This document shows, piece after piece, positions 32,573-35,180 of a stretch of DNA of 35,180 nucleotides; position 1 is the first letter of the stretch; every line of letters starts with the position of its first letter. The notes beneath the pieces were generated by a model. The model saw nothing but the letters and a program-made list of their open reading frames with translations. It did no database searches and was not told the DNA's origin. The DNA comes from Planctomycetota bacterium. Lineage in GTDB: Bacteria; Planctomycetota; Planctomycetia; Pirellulales; Pirellulaceae. The DNA is taken from assembly GCA_003671195.1 (NCBI GenBank), contig QWPJ01000155.1, positions 1 to 35,180 of the forward strand. Reading direction: 5' to 3'. The translations under genes were made by a program, and so were the position numbers.

Positions 32573-33055
32573 CTACCGCTGGAGGGCTTCGACGGGGATG
32601 GGTATCCCCTTGAGTTGTCCTTCGACAACGAGTTTCCGCCCGACAAGACCTTGGAAGTGGCAAACCAGCAGATAGGGTTTGCGAAGTTTTAGCAGTTTGC
32701 ACATGACGATCAGGCGGTCCCCTGGCCGAACCGGCTCACGGAACCGAACGTCATCGAGACCGCCGAACCCGACGATCGCATCGCCCAGAAGTTTGTACTT
32801 GTGGGCTGCATAGCAGCAGACTTGGGCGACGGCTTCGAGCATGACCACGCCGGGCATCAGAGGCATTCCGGGCATATGGCCACGGACCCAAAACTCGTCG
32901 TGTGAGACGTCTTTGTAGCCGACACAGGTCACGTTTTGAGGGTCTTCGTAGACGATCGCCGACAACTGCTCCATCTCGAAGCGTTGGGGATTGTATTTTC
33001 GGATCTGGTGGATATCGGCCACAACCCGATCGAAATCGATCGAGTCGGGGTCCAC
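32573..33055 (-). CDS. fabZ: 3-hydroxyacyl-ACP dehydratase, FabZ-like
   Basis: 160 residues from a GTG at 33055. The frame is open to a GTG at 33184 (203 residues), but that extension crosses a 14-bp tandem repeat whose unit is not a multiple of three, so it is unlikely to be coding; a GTG at 33076 is another option. The hot-dog active-site helix reads WVRGHMPGMPLMPGVVMLEAVAQ, with the catalytic His and Glu of FabZ (usually H-F-P-x-x-P). The N-terminal FDRVVADIHQIRKYNPQRFEMEQL is longer than E. coli FabZ. It dehydrates 3-hydroxyacyl-ACP in fatty acid elongation. It lies 95 bp upstream of the DUF3472 gene on the same strand. Confidence 0.85.
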   Translation of the reverse strand: MDPDSIDFDRVVADIHQIRKYNPQRFEMEQLSAIVYEDPQNVTCVGYKDVSHDEFWVRGHMPGMPLMPGVVMLEAVAQVCCYAAHKYKLLGDAIVGFGGLDDVRFREPVRPGDRLIVMCKLLKLRKPYLLVCHFQGLVGRKLVVEGQLKGIPIPVEALQR

Positions 33056-33074
33056 GATGAGCTCTTTACCTACC

Positions 33075-33116
33075 ACGCTGTATGCCCCACGCTGTGTGCC
33101 CCACGCTGTATGCCCC
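33075..33116 (-). repeat. 14-bp tandem repeat, three copies, upstream of fabZ
   Basis: ACGCTGTATGCCCC at 33075-33088, one change at 33089-33102, and exact again at 33103-33116 (plus-strand reading). Copy number could alter the spacing of the fabZ promoter or ribosome site. Confidence 0.8.
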
Positions 33117-33227
33117 GCGATGGCCGAGTATATTTTCCGAGAAATCCGTCCTGCAACCACTAAAAATCGGCGTGCAAGAAGCACAGATCCGATCTGGAGG
33201 CCGAGAAATCGCGTTGCAACCTAAAAA

Positions 33228-33326
33228 TTAGGTCCGGACCTTCCTGCGTTTGGCTTTGCGGGCCTTGCTGTTCGCAGCCCGTTGTCCATGGTTGGCTTTT
33301 TTGAGTTTTCGGTGTGGTTTCGTCAT
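33228..33326 (-). CDS. 32-residue basic protein, bL37-like small ribosomal protein candidate
   Basis: ATG at 33326, sequence MTKPHRKLKKANHGQRAANS then ARKAKRRKVRT: 14 Lys/Arg in 32 residues and no acidic residue. The segment KKANHGQRAAN closely resembles what I recall of actinobacterial ribosomal protein bL37, whose core reads SKANHGKRPNA. It could therefore bind 23S rRNA as a ribosomal mini-protein. The frame continues upstream to 33557, but that part looks non-coding. It stands alone, divergent from the Fe-S carrier gene. The identification rests on a short remembered motif. Confidence 0.6.
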   Translation of the reverse strand: MTKPHRKLKKANHGQRAANSKARKAKRRKVRT

Positions 33327-33454
33327 GATTTCACGGGTTTCCGTAGGGGTGATTGTGTTGTTGATAGCGGTTCGGTTTCCAGGCCCAAAGGTCGTGGAAT
33401 CGAAGGGTGCGTAAGAATAGCAGGCAATCCGGGGGATGGGAAGTGATTTTTGAC

Positions 33455-33484
33455 TTGTCATTTGCCCAACAAATCGCATATTAT
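33455..33484 (+). promoter_or_regulatory. Candidate sigma-70-type promoter for the Fe-S carrier gene
   Basis: TTGTCA at 33455-33460, 18-base spacer, TATTAT at 33479-33484; both boxes match at five of six positions. Predicted start is near 33491, leaving a leader of about 115 bases. Confidence 0.55.
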
Positions 33485-33521
33485 TTTCACAGGGAGGTTG
33501 CGGTAGGTACCGTTGACTCCC

Positions 33522-33555
33522 GGTCGCCGAAGACCCCGCGAGGAGCAGGGCGACC
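33522..33555 (+). promoter_or_regulatory. Structured leader of the Fe-S carrier gene
   Basis: GGTCGCC (33522-33528) pairs with GGCGACC (33549-33555), enclosing 20 GC-rich bases. A smaller CGGTA/TACCG stem lies just before it (33501-33512). No known riboswitch is recognised. Confidence 0.4.
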
Positions 33556-33607
33556 AAGTAAGGTTTGTCGACAAGTTTTCTACGGAAATTTAGGATAGAG
33601 GTTGCAC

Positions 33608-33937
33608 ATGGCGATTTTGGTTACACCTGAAGCGGCCGAACAGCTCAAAAGAGCTCAAACGGATTCCCAACTCACCGCCGAAACGTTCGTCCGCGTTGGC
33701 GTCGTCGCCGGCGGATGCAGTGGATTTGAATACGCGATGAACTTCGATGATCAATTCGACGAGTCGAAGGACACGCGGTACGAGCAAAACGGCATTTCGG
33801 TCGTTGTCGACAAGAAAAGCGCGTTGCTCCTCGATGGGACCACCTTGGACTGGTACCAGAGCCTGGAGCGATCCGGATTTACGTTCAACAATCCAAATGC
33901 TGTCAAATCCTGCGGTTGCGGCAAGTCGTTTCAGTAG
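33608..33937 (+). CDS. A-type iron-sulfur carrier (HesB/IscA/ErpA family)
   Basis: 109 residues from the ATG at 33608 with GAGG seven bases upstream; a TTG six bases earlier is less likely. The three conserved Cys are present: Cys37 in GGCSGFEY and Cys102/Cys104 in SCGCGKSF. TPEAAEQLK at the start is typical. A-type carriers hold [2Fe-2S] or [4Fe-4S] clusters and pass them to client proteins. No isc/suf genes are nearby, so the name ErpA- or IscA-like cannot be settled. The gene has its own promoter, structured leader and terminator, so it is likely a single-gene unit. Confidence 0.92.
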   Translation: MAILVTPEAAEQLKRAQTDSQLTAETFVRVGVVAGGCSGFEYAMNFDDQFDESKDTRYEQNGISVVVDKKSALLLDGTTLDWYQSLERSGFTFNNPNAVKSCGCGKSFQ

Positions 33938-33973
33938 CTGATGGTTCCATAGACTACAAGCATCCCACCGGAG

Positions 33974-33994
33974 CGCCCGTAGCAAGTACGGGCG
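33974..33994 (+). other. Perfect 8-bp hairpin after the Fe-S carrier gene
   Basis: CGCCCGTA-GCAAG-TACGGGCG, 36 bp past the stop, without a T-run. It may protect the 3' end of the message upstream of the terminator. Confidence 0.4.
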
Positions 33995-34079
33995 TCGCGA
34001 CTGGAATGGATGGCTTGTCATTGACGGGAGATTTTCCAACTGGGCTCAGTTGGTCTCGGTCGCGAAAAAAATTTCCATG

Positions 34080-34117
34080 AAGCGGGGTTTTCTGAAGGAA
34101 ACTCCGCTTTCTTTTTT
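34080..34117 (+). terminator. Rho-independent terminator of the Fe-S carrier gene
   Basis: A 13-bp stem (34080-34092 with 34097-34109, two G-T pairs), loop TGAA, then TCTTTTTT. It is the clearest intrinsic terminator in the window, ending the transcript about 180 bases after the stop and isolating it from the LRAT-like gene. Confidence 0.75.
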
Positions 34118-34176
34118 GCGCTCTTGGGCCCTATATTTCAACGCGCGGCAAACGAACCCGCTCTGGAATCGAGAAT

Positions 34177-34869
34177 ATGGCCAAATCCGACTTGCTGACC
34201 GTGCCTTGCACATGGGGAATCATCCCCTACCGCCACTTCGGAATCGACGTGGGGGACGGGACTGTCGTTCACTTAGCCTCCGTGCGTGGCAACACCTCGG
34301 AAATGGAAGTCCAGCGAGTATCGCTTGGGGTGTTTGCCGATGGCAAGCCGATTACCGTCGAGCGGATCAGCAAGTCGCTCAGCGACGAGCAAGTCCTCGA
34401 GCGAGCCTTGGCCGCGGTAGGCAACACCCACTACCATGTGGCGTTGGGAAACTGCGAGCACTTTGCCAGGATGTGCAAGACTGGGGAGCATGTCAGCCAT
34501 CAGACCGACCGGTTGCTCCGAGGCATGATTCGAGTGGGACTTGCAGGAATAGCTTCTGCCTCGGCCCGAACGGTCGGGGGTGGAGCCAGTGCGGGCATGG
34601 CCATGTCGCAAACCGCTGGGGTTGCAACTCTGCTGGGCGAGGTGGCTCGCCATTCGGCTTATGCTCTTTCGCGGTGTGCGCAGGTTGAGCATCGCCATGC
34701 GGAGCGGATAGGACGGGGCGTCGGCGCGGTTTCTGCGGCGGTTGCTGGGTACATTACCAAAGGCCCAGCGGGATGCGCTTCTGCAGCTACCTTGTATTTG
34801 ACGGTCGATGCGATGAGTCAAAACGCGGTCCACCAGATGCAGAGCAACGCGAAAAAAACAGCGGAGTGA
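34177..34869 (+). CDS. LRAT-like (NlpC/P60-related) Cys/His protein with hydrophobic C-terminus
   Basis: 230 residues from an ATG. The N-terminal 110 residues have the LRAT-domain layout: His20 in YRHFGIDVGDG, His32 in VVHLA, and Cys93 in the NCEHFARMC motif. These match the permuted papain-like triad of lecithin:retinol acyltransferase and H-Ras-like tumour suppressor proteins, which act as acyltransferases or phospholipases. The C-terminal half is rich in Gly/Ala with two or three hydrophobic stretches (about 116-155 and 178-215), suggesting membrane insertion or binding. Bacterial substrates are unknown. It is preceded by the terminator above and by no other gene, so it is probably a single-gene unit. 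Confidence 0.78.
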   Translation: MAKSDLLTVPCTWGIIPYRHFGIDVGDGTVVHLASVRGNTSEMEVQRVSLGVFADGKPITVERISKSLSDEQVLERALAAVGNTHYHVALGNCEHFARMCKTGEHVSHQTDRLLRGMIRVGLAGIASASARTVGGGASAGMAMSQTAGVATLLGEVARHSAYALSRCAQVEHRHAERIGRGVGAVSAAVAGYITKGPAGCASAATLYLTVDAMSQNAVHQMQSNAKKTAE

Positions 34870-35180
34870 CCAGAGCTCTTTGATCGTGCATCGGAAGTTG
34901 TGGCACTACAACATCGTTGCGAACAATAGAACAAAACCAGAGTAGGTACTTGTTGATTCATCTTCAAGACCTCCAAAAGAGACCGATGATTGACGTCAAG
35001 CACGACGTGAGGTCCTATTACAATCGATCCAGTGGGCTTTCGACGCCGCTTGCGGAGTTGCGCTTTTAGTTCATTGCCATTCGGCATAAAGCTGACGGAG
35101 AGAAGGGCTCGATGGCCGCTGAGTGAGCCTACCGTCGGGCTTGCCCGGCGGAGGCGTAACTTGCAGCTACAGAGCATGCG
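34870..35180. other. No gene recognised at the right edge
   Basis: The last 311 bp have only an unconvincing minus-strand frame of odd composition. One imperfect hairpin lies at 35132-35150 (CCGTCGGGC / GCCCGGCGG). The sequence AGGCGTAACT just after it also occurs behind the hydrolase stop near 30932. Confidence 0.4.

Noticed and set aside
34818..35177. 119-residue minus-strand frame at the right edge
   Set aside because: It overlaps the end of the LRAT-like gene and has a Cys/Arg-rich random-looking sequence.

Overview
The window most likely comes from a member of the Planctomycetota, probably a Pirellulaceae-type genome. The evidence is indirect: moderate-to-high GC, many apparent TTG/GTG starts, a DUF5077-DUF3472 secreted protein, SASA/SGNH esterases, a Cys-cluster RHS tip, several lineage-restricted proteins, and an outer-membrane (lpxD) lipid A gene beside a solitary FtsQ-like protein. 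No rRNA, tRNA or CRISPR array was recognised.

Layout. (a) 1-4.6 kb is an accessory segment. It holds a truncated Rpn/PD-(D/E)XK nuclease gene, the 3' end of an RHS gene with a Cys-rich variable tip, a small one-helix membrane protein, a gene-poor stretch, and a second Rpn copy that is a pseudogene split by a roughly 307-bp inverted-repeat insert. (b) 4.6-10.9 kb runs leftward: hisA, a 200-bp gap with three perfect or near-perfect hairpins, the PII gene and its modifying enzyme GlnD, then a double-domain SGNH esterase. (c) 11.1-15.2 kb runs rightward: a TPR protein, a sugar-phosphate isomerase-like TIM barrel, and the paired circularly permuted ATP-grasp and alpha-E proteins. A short interspersed repeat with a 35-bp hairpin tandem array follows. 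(d) 15.5-21.4 kb: a DUF1573 protein, an FtsQ-like protein on the other strand, lpxD, an MFS exporter, and a Tat-exported metallophosphoesterase.

(e) 21.4-24.7 kb: purC with a DapA-family gene (leftward) diverges from a divergent pyrB-like gene, which meets a DksA-type zinc-finger regulator tail to tail. (f) 25-31 kb: a large secreted protein of unknown function, an inositol monophosphatase (leftward), then a rightward run of a hypothetical protein, a methyltransferase, a TPR protein and a secreted alpha/beta hydrolase. Just after the hydrolase lies a 76-bp element with the architecture of an integron attC site, followed by a second lone right arm. (g) 31-35 kb: DUF3472 protein, FabZ, a 32-residue basic protein resembling ribosomal protein bL37, an A-type Fe-S carrier with a strong promoter, structured leader and clear terminator, and an LRAT-like Cys/His protein.

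Most genes are ordinary housekeeping (nitrogen signalling, His/purine/pyrimidine synthesis, lipid A and fatty acid synthesis, Fe-S assembly). The points most worth a second look are the attC-like element, the bL37-like mini-gene, the FtsQ-like protein, the Rpn/RHS accessory segment with its insert, the ATP-grasp/alpha-E pair, and the LRAT-like protein. I saw no complete new defence system. All calls come from reading the sequence and from remembered family motifs; no search was run.
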